A program made the translations under genes and the position numbers. A model generated the notes under the pieces. The model was not told the origin of the DNA. It made no database searches and saw nothing but the letters and a program-made list of their open reading frames with translations. DNA of 64,000 bases from contig JABIVD010000060.1 in assembly GCA_018667335.1 (NCBI GenBank), positions 1 to 64,000 of the forward strand. The letters are read 5' to 3'. This DNA comes from Rhodospirillaceae bacterium. GTDB lineage: Bacteria; Pseudomonadota; Alphaproteobacteria; UBA6615. Positions 8,965 to 16,938 of this stretch are shown one piece after another (position 1 is the stretch's first letter; every line of letters begins with the position of its first letter).

Positions 8965-9136
8965 GCCCGAATCGCTTCTTAAGCTCTGAAAGGGAAATTT
9001 TGCTCGTTCTAACAGGTGTTCCCGGGACTGTCCGCAATTAGGGGACAAAACCGCAGAGATTTTGTAGTGATTTAACAGAGCCTGACACCGTTGGGTGCGC
9101 CGGTAAAGGTCTACGTATCAGTGTGTTCACGGAGTA

Positions 9137-9165
9137 TTCTTGAATAAAGTTCCATCTAATATAAT
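9137..9165 (+). promoter_or_regulatory. sigma70-type promoter for irr
   Basis: A -35-like TTCTTG and a perfect TATAAT -10 are separated by 17 nt. Transcription would begin near 9172, leaving a leader of about 58 nt before ATG 9230 and excluding the in-frame TTG at 9140 as a start. Confidence 0.6.
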
Positions 9166-9229
9166 GGCTTATGAGCTTGTTTCGAGAGATTCCTCTTTAC
9201 ATGCCACGCGAAAGACCCATATTGGAACC

Positions 9230-9679
9230 ATGAGTGACGCAGGTGACAATATCCGCGAACGGCCCTATGCCGATGCGCTGCGCCGGCTGAAGGAAGCGGG
9301 CCTGCGCCCGACCCGGCAGCGGCTCGCGCTGGGCAAGCTGTTGTTCGACGCCGGCGATCGCCATGTGACGGCAGAGCAGGTCCATGGCGAGGTGGGCGCG
9401 CAGGGCATCAAGGTGTCCCTGGCGACGATCTACAACACGCTCAATCAGTTCACCGAGTCCGGTTTGCTGCGCGAGGTTGTGGTGGCGCCGGGGCGTTCAT
9501 ATTTTGATACGAACGTGTCCGATCACCATCATTTCTTCTATGAGGATGACGGGGCGCTGCAGGATATTCCCGGCGACCAGATTGCGCTTGCGACGATGCC
9601 GGAAGCGCCGGCCGACGCCGAGGTGGCACGGGTGGATGTGATCGTCCGATTGCGCCGCGCAAACGATAGTCGTTCTTAA
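9230..9679 (+). CDS. irr: Fur-family iron response regulator, Irr type
   Basis: This 149-residue Fur superfamily protein has a winged helix (GLRPTRQRLALGKLLF, then ATIYNTLNQFTESGLLREV) and the Irr hallmark SDHHHFFYED, whose His cluster binds heme in rhizobial Irr. There is no N-terminal heme regulatory Cys-Pro motif. In Rhizobiales Irr senses iron through heme and binds ICE boxes. The ATG at 9230 is downstream of a good promoter. A candidate ICE-like palindrome lies 29 nt past its stop, in front of the rubrerythrin gene. The fabA-irr adjacency is common in alphaproteobacteria. A peroxide-sensing PerR role is less likely given the HHH motif. Confidence 0.88.
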   Translation: MSDAGDNIRERPYADALRRLKEAGLRPTRQRLALGKLLFDAGDRHVTAEQVHGEVGAQGIKVSLATIYNTLNQFTESGLLREVVVAPGRSYFDTNVSDHHHFFYEDDGALQDIPGDQIALATMPEAPADAEVARVDVIVRLRRANDSRS

Positions 9680-9708
9680 TACATTTCCTGTTCTCAGTAA
9701 GATAAAAA

Positions 9709-9733
9709 ATAGTTTGGAATAGTTCCAAACTAT
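9709..9733. promoter_or_regulatory. Irr-box (ICE)-like perfect palindrome
   Basis: Two 11-nt arms, ATAGTTTGGAA and TTCCAAACTAT, are exact inverted repeats separated by TAG. The core TTTGGAA-N3-TTCCAAA has the same geometry as the ICE element bound by Irr (TTTAGAA-N3-TTCTAAA type), with a symmetric A-to-G/T-to-C change in each arm. It abuts the -35 of the rubrerythrin promoter, a position suited to repression or activation. Confidence 0.7.
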
Positions 9734-9761
9734 TGACACGTGCTGCCATCGTTGCCATATT
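9733..9761 (+). promoter_or_regulatory. sigma70-type promoter for rubrerythrin
   Basis: A perfect TTGACA -35 and a CATATT -10 are separated by 17 nt. The first T of the -35 is the last base of the palindrome at 9709-9733. A leader of about 105 nt would precede ATG 9874. Confidence 0.75.
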
Positions 9762-9873
9762 GGCGGGGTAGGCAATTCCCGGGATGGCGGTTACGCGTTG
9801 AACGGTCGGCCCGCACTGGAAAACCACCCGGATGAACGGGCGGATGGACAAACCAATTTCAAGGAGGCGTGTG

Positions 9874-10290
9874 ATGGCGCTCAAAGGTTCCAAGACCGAA
9901 GACAATCTGAAGGAAGCGTTCGCGGGCGAAAGCCAGGCGAACCGTCGTTATCTCTATTTCGCCCAGAAGGCCGACGTCGAGGGTTACAACGATGTCGCCG
10001 CGGTGTTCCGTTCGACCGCCGAGGGCGAGACCGGCCATGCCCATGGCCATCTCGAATTCCTCGAGGAAACTGGCGATCCGGCCACGGGCCAGCCAATCGG
10101 CCCGACCTCGGACAACCTCAAGGCCGCGGTTGCCGGTGAGACTCACGAGTACACCGACATGTATCCCGGCATGGCGCGCACGGCGCGTGAAGAGGGTCAT
10201 GACGAGATCGCCGACTGGTTCGAGACGCTTGCCAAGGCTGAAAAGAGCCATGCGGGCCGATTCCAGAAGGCGCTCGACGAGCTCGACTGA
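9874..10290 (+). CDS. Rubrerythrin (no rubredoxin domain)
   Basis: This 138-residue four-helix ferritin-like di-iron protein carries the ligand pattern Glu19, Glu52/His55 (EGETGH) in the first half and GETHEY plus EKSH in the second half. The C-terminal rubredoxin domain with its CxxC pairs, present in classical rubrerythrin (about 190 residues), is absent, so an external electron donor is required. Rubrerythrins reduce peroxide. A strong ribosome-binding site (AAGGAGG, 9861-9867) precedes the ATG. It is followed by an Fe-S oxidoreductase and a DUF3501 gene, a recurrent trio. The promoter overlaps an Irr-box-like palindrome. Confidence 0.93.
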   Translation: MALKGSKTEDNLKEAFAGESQANRRYLYFAQKADVEGYNDVAAVFRSTAEGETGHAHGHLEFLEETGDPATGQPIGPTSDNLKAAVAGETHEYTDMYPGMARTAREEGHDEIADWFETLAKAEKSHAGRFQKALDELD

Positions 10291-10439
10291 TTATATCCGG
10301 GGTCGCTTGCGCCCGACCTCTGTCGTCCTGGGCGGCCCCGGCTTTCATGTTTTTTGAGTGGTTTTGATTTCCAGCTGCGCGAATATGGCGCGTGGTTTGC
10401 GGGGAAATTGCGCCCCGGCACAGGCGGAGACACGGAACA

Positions 10440-11837
10440 ATGACCGACGAGAGCGGCAGCATGGATGAAGGTGCGGCCCCGCGCGAGGGCAGCCTCGCCG
10501 CGCCGACCCGCCACCCGTTGGGTTGGGAGGAGATGGACTTCTTCGACGAGGCGAAGCTCGACGAGGAACTGCGTCGGGTTTTCGACATCTGTCATGGCTG
10601 TCGCCGTTGCTTCAATCTCTGCGATTCATTTCCCCGCCTGTTCGACCTGATCGACGAATCCGATTCGGGCGAGCTCGACAGCGTGGACAGCGCCGGTTTT
10701 AAGCCGGTCGTGGATGCCTGCACGCTCTGCGACATGTGTTTCATGACCAAATGTCCCTATGTGCCGCCCCATGAATTCAACCTCGACTTCCCCCATCTGA
10801 TGCTGCGCTACCGTGCGGTCGAGGCGAAGAAGGGCGGTGTCGGCTGGAACGAAAAGCAGCTGATCCAGACCGACAGGAACGGCCGGCTCGCCGGCAAGAT
10901 GGCGGGGATGGCCAACTGGGGCTCGGATCGCGGCAACAAGCTGACGCGGCCGCTGATCGAGAAGATCGCCGGGGTTCACCGCGACGCCGATCTGCCGAAA
11001 TATGTGCCGGCGTCGAAAACATTCGTGCGCCAGGCCGAGAATGCGCCGCCCGAAATCAACATGTCGGCGCCGGCCCACGGGCGCGAGGCGGTGCTCTATG
11101 CCACCTGCTTCGTGAACTACAACAAGCCTGACACGGGCGTGCTGGCCCAGCGGATCCTCGCGCGAAACGGGGTTGCGACCACGGCGTTGCACCCGAGTTG
11201 CTGCGGCATGCCGCAGCTCGAGCAGGGGCAGCTCGACGAGGTGTCGGCCATGGCGAAGACCGTGGCGGCGGCATTCCGGCCGCATGTGGATGCGGGCCGG
11301 GACATCATTGCGCTGACGCCGTCTTGTGCCCTGATGATGAAATTCGAATGGCCGCTGATTCTGCCCGACGACGATGATGTGAAGGCGCTGTCGGCGGCGA
11401 CCCGGGATATCACCGAGTATATCGTCGACATCGCCAAGAATGAGGGGCTGGTCGACGGTCTGTCGGCGCTGCCCGAGCCGGTGGCACTGCATATGGCCTG
11501 TCATGCGCGGGCCCAGAATATGGGCCAGAAAGCCGCTGAAATGCTTCGGTTGATCCCGGAGGCCGATCTCAAGGTGATCGAGCGCTGCTCGGGCCATGGC
11601 GGATCCTGGGGCATCATGAAGGAAAATTTTGATACCGCGATCAAGGTTGGCCGGCCGGTTGTGCGCCAGGCCAAGGAGAGCCGGTATATTGTGTCCGAAT
11701 GTCCGCTGGCAGCCGACCACATCCTGCAGGGCATCGAGAAACAACTCGATGCGGGCGAGACCGCGCCGGCCCGCAGCTATCACCCCGTCGAGCTATTCGC
11801 GCTCGCCTATGGGCTTGCGCCCGAACTCAGTTCCTAG
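10440..11837 (+). CDS. Heterodisulfide reductase-related Fe-S protein (rubrerythrin-associated)
   Basis: The 465-residue protein has two 4Fe-4S motifs, CHGCRRCFNLC at about residues 43-53 and CTLCDMCFMTKCP at about 98-110. Two CCG-type cysteine regions follow (HPSCCGMPQLEQG; HMACHAR with ERCSGHGG), as in GlpC, LutA and HdrB-like proteins. The last CCG is degenerate, reading CSG. It is probably a soluble electron carrier or oxidoreductase that could feed rubrerythrin, which lacks its own rubredoxin domain; this is inferred from context. ATG 10440 is chosen over an open extension to 10392. It ends 15 nt before the DUF3501 gene. Confidence 0.85.
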   Translation: MTDESGSMDEGAAPREGSLAAPTRHPLGWEEMDFFDEAKLDEELRRVFDICHGCRRCFNLCDSFPRLFDLIDESDSGELDSVDSAGFKPVVDACTLCDMCFMTKCPYVPPHEFNLDFPHLMLRYRAVEAKKGGVGWNEKQLIQTDRNGRLAGKMAGMANWGSDRGNKLTRPLIEKIAGVHRDADLPKYVPASKTFVRQAENAPPEINMSAPAHGREAVLYATCFVNYNKPDTGVLAQRILARNGVATTALHPSCCGMPQLEQGQLDEVSAMAKTVAAAFRPHVDAGRDIIALTPSCALMMKFEWPLILPDDDDVKALSAATRDITEYIVDIAKNEGLVDGLSALPEPVALHMACHARAQNMGQKAAEMLRLIPEADLKVIERCSGHGGSWGIMKENFDTAIKVGRPVVRQAKESRYIVSECPLAADHILQGIEKQLDAGETAPARSYHPVELFALAYGLAPELSS

Positions 11838-11852
11838 ACCCGGAGACGAACG

Positions 11853-12452
11853 ATGTCCGCGACCGCACCATATGCGATCACCCGCGACGACCTCATCGAC
11901 ATGGAAGAGTATGGCCGGACCCGAAAAGACCGGCGTGCGACGCTCGTAGCTCGCAAGAAGAACCGGCGCGTCGAACTGGGACCCTACGCCACAGCATATT
12001 TCGAGTGCTACGCGACGATGTGGCATCAGGTTCATGAGATGCTGTTCATCGAGCGCGGTGGCGAGGCGCAGATCGACGATGAGCTGTCTGCCTACAACCC
12101 GCTGATACCGAACGGCCGCGAACTCGTCGCCACGGTGATGTTCGAGATCGACGATGAAGTCCGTCGCAAGATGGTCCTGTCCAAACTCGGCGGAGTCGAG
12201 GAAACGGCCTTCCTGAAATTTGCCGGCGAGACGATCGCGGGGGTGCCCGAAGCCGATGTGGATCGCACCAACGCCGACGGCAAGGCCAGCTCGGTGCAGT
12301 TCATCCACTTCCCGTTCTCCGATGCGCAGGTCGCCGCGTTCCGGACGTCAGGCGGTGATGTCACCCTCGGCTTCACCCATCCCGACTATGCCCATATGAC
12401 CATCCTCACAGAGGATGTGCACGCCGAACTGTCAGGTGACTTCAGGGCCTGA
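11853..12452 (+). CDS. DUF3501 family protein
   Basis: This 199-residue soluble protein has the family look of DUF3501: an N-terminal basic segment (TRKDRRATLVARKKNRRVELGP) followed by a conserved aromatic and acidic region (FECYATMWHQVHEMLFIE). No cysteine cluster is present; it has a single Cys, and His residues are scattered. Its function is not known. It directly follows the Fe-S protein and rubrerythrin, with which the family is repeatedly associated, so a role in peroxide or iron handling is inferred from neighbours only. No obvious terminator separates it from the convergent SH3 gene. Confidence 0.8.
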   Translation: MSATAPYAITRDDLIDMEEYGRTRKDRRATLVARKKNRRVELGPYATAYFECYATMWHQVHEMLFIERGGEAQIDDELSAYNPLIPNGRELVATVMFEIDDEVRRKMVLSKLGGVEETAFLKFAGETIAGVPEADVDRTNADGKASSVQFIHFPFSDAQVAAFRTSGGDVTLGFTHPDYAHMTILTEDVHAELSGDFRA

Positions 12453-12479
12453 GTATCTATTGGGTCGTTGTCCGGTGGC

Positions 12480-13025
12480 TCAGCGTTTGACGGCTTCGCC
12501 ATCGTAAATCCCCCAGAGCGCGGACCGGGCAATCCATCCATCGACGCCGTGGCTATCGATCGCGATGCGGCACCAGGTCGCCTCGCAACCGTTGAGGGCG
12601 ACGATCACCCCGTCCTCCAGGAAGGCTGCCACAGGCGCGTCGGTGTCCGGCGCCTGCAGGACCCGCACACGTGCGGCGGTCACCGTGGCCGTCCGCTTGC
12701 CCGACAGCATTGATTTGTGGACCCAGCCCACGGTGCCGTCCTGGACCTTGATCTGGCGCCAGTTCTCGAACTCGCCGACAATCTCGGCCGGCAGTTTGCG
12801 TCGTTGCAGCACCCAGTCGATCGGATAACGCGCACCTGGACCGGTGCGCAGATTGGCTTCTCTGGCGCGGATGCTCACCCAGCGCGGGATCGGCAGCCCG
12901 GATGGGTTTTCGGCCTTGGCGGGCGGGCTCGTCTCTTGCTGGGCCGCCGCAGGTCCGGACGCGATCGTGACAGACGCCATGATCACGAACATGCCAAGCA
13001 GGGTGCAAAGAGACCGAAACAACAT
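12480..13025 (-). CDS. Periplasmic SH3-domain protein
   Basis: This 181-residue protein has an N-terminal signal peptide (hydrophobic stretch then GPAAAQQ, predicted cleavage near residue 30) and two bacterial SH3 repeats: about residues 50-110 (REANLRTGPGARYPIDWVL, WRQIKVQDGTVGWVHKSML) and about 115-180 (RVRVLQAPDTDAPVAAFL, VDGWIARSALWGIY). Such proteins usually bind cell wall or act as periplasmic adaptors; no enzymatic domain is present. ATG 13025 (MLFRSLCTLLG) is chosen because the signal peptide begins there; an upstream start at 13076 is possible. It is divergent from the 2-hydroxyacid dehydrogenase gene. Confidence 0.75.
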   Translation of the reverse strand: MLFRSLCTLLGMFVIMASVTIASGPAAAQQETSPPAKAENPSGLPIPRWVSIRAREANLRTGPGARYPIDWVLQRRKLPAEIVGEFENWRQIKVQDGTVGWVHKSMLSGKRTATVTAARVRVLQAPDTDAPVAAFLEDGVIVALNGCEATWCRIAIDSHGVDGWIARSALWGIYDGEAVKR

Positions 13026-13073
13026 GCCTAGCCATCTATCCGAGGGGGCCGCGGCGGTCAAGCGCGGGAAAAT

Positions 13074-13099
13074 CAAGGGCGTGCTTGCGCACGCCCTTG
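13074..13099. repeat. Perfect 11-bp inverted repeat in a divergent promoter region
   Basis: Arms CAAGGGCGTGC and GCACGCCCTTG flank a TTGC loop, forming a very stable hairpin. It sits between the SH3 gene and the 2-hydroxyacid dehydrogenase gene, 49 nt and 98 nt from their starts. There is no proper T-tract on either side, so it is not a clear terminator. It could be a regulator site or a leader hairpin. Confidence 0.6.
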
Positions 13100-13196
13100 C
13101 GTACCGGGGGGCTTCCGCGATAATCGGGGCCGGGAGAGATGGTGCCGGAGCATGAACGGGAAACCGGGATCGGCGGGGCGCCTGTTAAGGGGGGAC

Positions 13197-14183
13197 ATGT
13201 CGGACAACAAACCCATTGTCATCGTCACGCGTCGGCTTCCGGAGGTCACGGGAGCGCGGATGAAGGAACTGTTCGACACGCGCCTGAACGATGCCGACAC
13301 GCCGATGAGCGAGGCCGCTCTGGTGGAGGCCATGCAGGAAGCCGACGTTCTCGTGCCGACCGTGACCGACCATATCAGCGCCCGGCTGATCGGCGAGGCC
13401 GGCGCGCAGCTAAAACTGATCGCCAATTATGGCAACGGTGTCGACAATATCGACCTGCCCGCCGCCCGCGAGCGGGGCATCACGGTCACCAACACGCCGG
13501 GTGTCCTGACCGAGGACACGGCCGACATGACCATGGCGCTGATCCTTGCGGTGCCGCGTCGGATGTATGAGGGCGCGCAGCTGATTCACTCGGGTAACTG
13601 GCAGGGCTGGGCCCCGACCCTCCTGCCGGGCAGCCGGATCTGGGGCAAGCGCCTGGGGATCATCGGTATGGGTCGGATCGGGACCGCGCTGGCGCGGCGC
13701 GCCAAGGGCTTCGGCCTCAAGATCCATTACCACAACCGCCGCCCGGCCCATCCCGACATCGTCGATGAACTCGACGCCACCTACTGGGAATCCCTCGACC
13801 AGATGCTGGCGCGGGTCGATATCGTTTCGGTTAACTGCCCGCGTACACCCGCGTCCTACCACCTCTTGTCGCGCCGCCGCCTGGCACTGCTTCAGCCCCA
13901 CGCGTTTATCGTCAACACGTCGCGCGGCGAGGTGATCGACGAGCGCGCGCTGGGCGACATGATCGAAGCGGGCCAGATCGCCGGGGCCGGCCTCGACGTG
14001 TTCGAGCATGAGCCGGCCGTCGACCCGCGGCTGATGGCGGCTGACAATGTGCTGCTGCTGCCCCATCTCGGCTCCGCCACCCTCGAGGGGCGCCAGGAGA
14101 TGGGCGATAAGGTTGTGATCAATATCCGCACGTTCGTGGATGGCCACACGCCGCCCGACCGGGTGCTGGAGACGATGTTCTAG
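13197..14183 (+). CDS. D-isomer-specific 2-hydroxyacid dehydrogenase (glyoxylate/hydroxypyruvate reductase type)
   Basis: The 328-residue protein has a Rossmann NAD(P) motif (GMGRIGTALARRA), the catalytic Arg in NTSRGEVID, and the catalytic His in LLPHLGSAT. The start and NYGNGVDNIDLPAA resemble D-glycerate dehydrogenase/glyoxylate reductase (GyaR-like). It probably reduces glyoxylate or hydroxypyruvate in the cytoplasm. ATG 13197 has a purine-rich ribosome-binding site (AAGGGGG); an in-frame ATG at 13152 would add 15 unconserved residues. Confidence 0.88.
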   Translation: MSDNKPIVIVTRRLPEVTGARMKELFDTRLNDADTPMSEAALVEAMQEADVLVPTVTDHISARLIGEAGAQLKLIANYGNGVDNIDLPAARERGITVTNTPGVLTEDTADMTMALILAVPRRMYEGAQLIHSGNWQGWAPTLLPGSRIWGKRLGIIGMGRIGTALARRAKGFGLKIHYHNRRPAHPDIVDELDATYWESLDQMLARVDIVSVNCPRTPASYHLLSRRRLALLQPHAFIVNTSRGEVIDERALGDMIEAGQIAGAGLDVFEHEPAVDPRLMAADNVLLLPHLGSATLEGRQEMGDKVVINIRTFVDGHTPPDRVLETMF

Positions 14184-14190
14184 CGTCGTC

Positions 14191-14958
14191 TTAGCCCTGC
14201 GGGGTGCCGCACAGTTTGCAGTCCGGGTTGTGGGGCACGTTGATCGTGTGAAACCCGGTGTTCAGAGCGTCATAGATCAGCATACGGCCGGCGAGGCTCT
14301 CGCCGAGCCCGAGCAGCTCCTTGAGCACTTCGGTCGTCTGCAGCGACCCCATCACCCCCGCGAGCGCGCCGAGAATTCCGGCCTCCTCGCAGCGTGGCAC
14401 CAGGTCGGCAGGCGGCGCCTCGGGGAAAATGCAGCGGTAGCAGGCGGTGGGCGCGTCGTCGTTGCGTCGGAAGGTGAAGAGCTGGCCCTCGAAGCGCAGC
14501 ATCGCCGCGGCGACCAACGGGATTCCCGCCTGATAGCAGCGTTCGTTCAGAAGATATCGCGTCTCGAAATTGTCCGACCCGTCGGCGACGAGATCGTAGT
14601 CGGCAAGGATGTCGCCGGCATTCCGGGCGTCGAGGCGAACATCATGGGTGACGACATTGATGCCCGGGTTGAGTGCGGCCAGCGTGTCCTTGGCGGATTC
14701 GGTCTTCTGCCGGCCCACGGACCCGGTCGCGTGGACGATCTGGCGCTGGAGATTGGTGAGATCGACCTCGTCGTCATCGACGATGCCCAGGGTGCCCACG
14801 CCCGCGGCGGCGAGGTACATGAGCAAGGGCGCGCCCAGCCCGCCCGCGCCGACGACCAGCACGCGGGATTCGAGCAGTTTCTCCTGCCCCTCCTCACCGA
14901 CCTCGTCGAGGATCAGGTGGCGGGCGTAGCGATGAAACTGCTCGTCGTTTAATTCCAT
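14191..14958 (-). CDS. moeB: ThiF/MoeB-family adenylyltransferase
   Basis: This 255-residue E1-like enzyme has the ATP motif GAGGLGAPLL, DDDEVDLTNLQRQ, the conserved DGSDNFETRYLLN, and two zinc CxxC pairs (CYRC and CKLC). It adenylates the C-terminal Gly-Gly of a ubiquitin-like sulfur carrier such as MoaD or ThiS. No rhodanese domain is attached. It follows cysK in a minus-strand operon (coaBC-dut-rrf2-cysK-moeB), which suggests sulfur transfer; a MoeB role in molybdopterin synthesis would fit the molybdenum hydroxylase at the left end of the window. ThiF or CysO-type activation are alternatives. Confidence 0.85.
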   Translation of the reverse strand: MELNDEQFHRYARHLILDEVGEEGQEKLLESRVLVVGAGGLGAPLLMYLAAAGVGTLGIVDDDEVDLTNLQRQIVHATGSVGRQKTESAKDTLAALNPGINVVTHDVRLDARNAGDILADYDLVADGSDNFETRYLLNERCYQAGIPLVAAAMLRFEGQLFTFRRNDDAPTACYRCIFPEAPPADLVPRCEEAGILGALAGVMGSLQTTEVLKELLGLGESLAGRMLIYDALNTGFHTINVPHNPDCKLCGTPQG

Positions 14959-14982
14959 GGGGTGAGTTCCATGAACGACCCC

Positions 14983-15960
14983 CTAGAGCCCCTCAAAGAG
15001 CGCCGTGGAAAGATATCGCTCGGCGAAGGACGGCAGGATCACGACCATCAGCTTGCCTGCCATCTCGTCGCGTGAGCCCACCTCAATTGCGGCCGCCAGC
15101 GCAGCACCGGAGGAAATACCCACCGGGATGCCCTCGATCCGGGCCAGCTTGCGCGCGGTGACGAAGGCGGTCTCGTTGGCGATCGGCAGCACCTCGTCGT
15201 AGATCTTCACATTCAGGATGTCCGGCACGAAGCCGGTGCCGATCCCCTGAAGCATATGGGGCCCGGCCGGGCCACCCGACAGGACGGCGCTGTCCTCGGG
15301 CTCTACGGCGACGACGTGCAGGTTTGGATTGCGCTCTTTCAGCACCTCGGCAGTGCCGGTGATCGTGCCGCCGGTGCCCACGCCAGCCACGAACACGTCG
15401 ACCGCGCCCCCGGTGTCCTTCCAGATTTCCTCCGCCGTGGTCTGGCGATGGACCTCGGGGTTCGCCGGGTTCTGGAACTGCTGGAGCATGATCGCGTTGT
15501 CGGTCGTATCGACGATCTCCTGGGCGCGTGCGATCGCGCCGGGCATGCGCTCGGCGGCCGGGGTGAGGACCAGCTCCGCGCCGAGCAAGGCCAGCATCTT
15601 GCGCCGCTCCTGGGACATGGAATCCGGCATCACCAGGATGCAGCGATAGCCGCGCGCGGCGCACACAAAGGCCAGCGCGATGCCTGTGTTTCCCGAGGTC
15701 GGTTCCACAATCACCGAGCCCGGCCCGATCTTGCCCTCGGCCTCGGCGGCGGAGATCATCGCGTTGCCGATCCGGTCCTTGACCGAGGCGAGCGGGTTGA
15801 AGAATTCCAGCTTCGCAACCAGGTCGGCCTTGCAGCCTTCGGCTACGGCGAGGCGCGGGATACGAACCAGCGGCGTGGCCCCGATTGTATCGACGACCGA
15901 GTCATAGATGCGGCCACGAAACTCGGCCTGGGGCGGGTGGTTTTGTTCGGCTGAGGACAT
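14983..15960 (-). CDS. cysK: Cysteine synthase A
   Basis: This 325-residue PLP fold-type II enzyme condenses O-acetylserine and sulfide to cysteine. The PLP lysine is in [11 protein letters not shown], the substrate loop is [12 protein letters not shown], and the phosphate-binding glycines are in [10 protein letters not shown]. The gene lies 39 nt after an Rrf2 regulator gene and 24 nt before moeB on the same strand. Confidence 0.95.
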   Translation of the reverse strand: MSSAEQNHPPQAEFRGRIYDSVVDTIGATPLVRIPRLAVAEGCKADLVAKLEFFNPLASVKDRIGNAMISAAEAEGKIGPGSVIVEPTSGNTGIALAFVCAARGYRCILVMPDSMSQERRKMLALLGAELVLTPAAERMPGAIARAQEIVDTTDNAIMLQQFQNPANPEVHRQTTAEEIWKDTGGAVDVFVAGVGTGGTITGTAEVLKERNPNLHVVAVEPEDSAVLSGGPAGPHMLQGIGTGFVPDILNVKIYDEVLPIANETAFVTARKLARIEGIPVGISSGAALAAAIEVGSRDEMAGKLMVVILPSFAERYLSTALFEGL

Positions 15961-15999
15961 GCGGTGGGATTCCGTAAAATTCTGGGGTTGGGTCCAGGG

Positions 16000-16455
16000 C
16001 TAGATCGTGTAGTCCAGACGCTCCGGCTCTTCACTCTCGACGCCGGCGTCGCGGGCGCGGTTGCAGAGGTCCTGGATCGTAATCTTCTGGAGTTGTTCCA
16101 TGCAATCGTCGGCCATCTCGCGCCACAGGGGCCGCACGACCTCGGTGCCGAGGGGGGAGCCGTCGGCGGCGTCGGTGGGATCGTCGCGCGCTTCCATCTC
16201 GAAGATGACCCGGACGATATCGGCGAGCGTGATGCGACGGCGCTCACGGGCCAGACGGTAGCCGCCGCGCGGACCGCGCACGCCGGTCAGGACACCAGCC
16301 CGTACGAGATTCTGCAGCACCTGCTCCAGATAGCGCCGCGGAATGTCCTGGCGGCGCGTGATCTCACGGCTTTGTACCGGGGCCGGCCCGGCGTGGTACG
16401 CGATGTCGAGTACGGCCTCGATTGCGAACAGGGTTTTTCGCGACAAACGGAACAT
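16000..16455 (-). CDS. Rrf2-family transcriptional regulator
   Basis: The 151-residue protein has the Rrf2 winged helix: LSRKTLFAIEAVLDIAYHAG, a recognition helix in IPRRYLEQVLQNLVRAGVL, and the wing GVRGPRGGYRLAR. Only two cysteines follow (DDCMEQ and DLCNRA), one fewer than the three cluster ligands of IscR, so an Fe-S sensor is possible but not clear. Its position between dut and cysK suggests control of cysteine synthesis, like the CymR subgroup (inference). Confidence 0.88.
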   Translation of the reverse strand: MFRLSRKTLFAIEAVLDIAYHAGPAPVQSREITRRQDIPRRYLEQVLQNLVRAGVLTGVRGPRGGYRLARERRRITLADIVRVIFEMEARDDPTDAADGSPLGTEVVRPLWREMADDCMEQLQKITIQDLCNRARDAGVESEEPERLDYTI

Positions 16456-16458
16456 GAT

Positions 16459-16938
16459 CTAGCTCTTTTGGGTTTTGCTTTTGTCGGCCGTGCCGGTCGA
16501 GCCGAAACCCCCGGCGCCGCGTGCGGTGTCGGACAGATTGTCGGTTTCCAGCCAGGTGGCCTGGGTCACGGGGGCGATCACCATCTGGGCGACCCGCATG
16601 CCCCGGTCCACGGTGAAGGGCTCGGCGCCGTGATTGATCACGATGACCCCGACTTCGCCGCGATAATCCGCATCGATGGTTCCCGGCGTGTTCACGAGCG
16701 AAATGCCGTTGCGCAGCGCCAGGCCAGAACGTGGCCGCACCTGGGCCTCGTAGCCGGACGGGAGCGCGATCGCCAGGCCGGTCGGGATCAGCGCGCGTTC
16801 ACCGGGTGCCAGCACCACATCGTCCGTGACCGCCGCGCGCAAATCCATGCCGGCGGCATCGGCCGTTTCATAGGAGGGCAGCTCCAGGTCCGCCCCATGG
16901 GGCAAACGGGTGACCGCAACTTCAACCGGTCGGTTCAT
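16459..16938 (-). CDS. dut: dUTP diphosphatase
   Basis: This 159-residue trimeric dUTPase removes dUTP and supplies dUMP. All five family motifs are visible: [41 protein letters not shown], and the flexible C-terminal GAGGFGSTG. It overlaps the coaBC stop by 4 nt, a pairing conserved in many proteobacteria. Confidence 0.96.
   Translation of the reverse strand: MNRPVEVAVTRLPHGADLELPSYETADAAGMDLRAAVTDDVVLAPGERALIPTGLAIALPSGYEAQVRPRSGLALRNGISLVNTPGTIDADYRGEVGVIVINHGAEPFTVDRGMRVAQMVIAPVTQATWLETDNLSDTARGAGGFGSTGTADKSKTQKS

Noticed and set aside
8965-9136. Promoter for the fabA operon
   Set aside because: No convincing -35/-10 pair with proper spacing could be picked on the minus strand.
10291-10360. 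Terminator after rubrerythrin
   Set aside because: CCGGGG and CCCCGG arms exist with a T-run nearby, but the loop is long and the fold ambiguous, so it is not listed as a feature.
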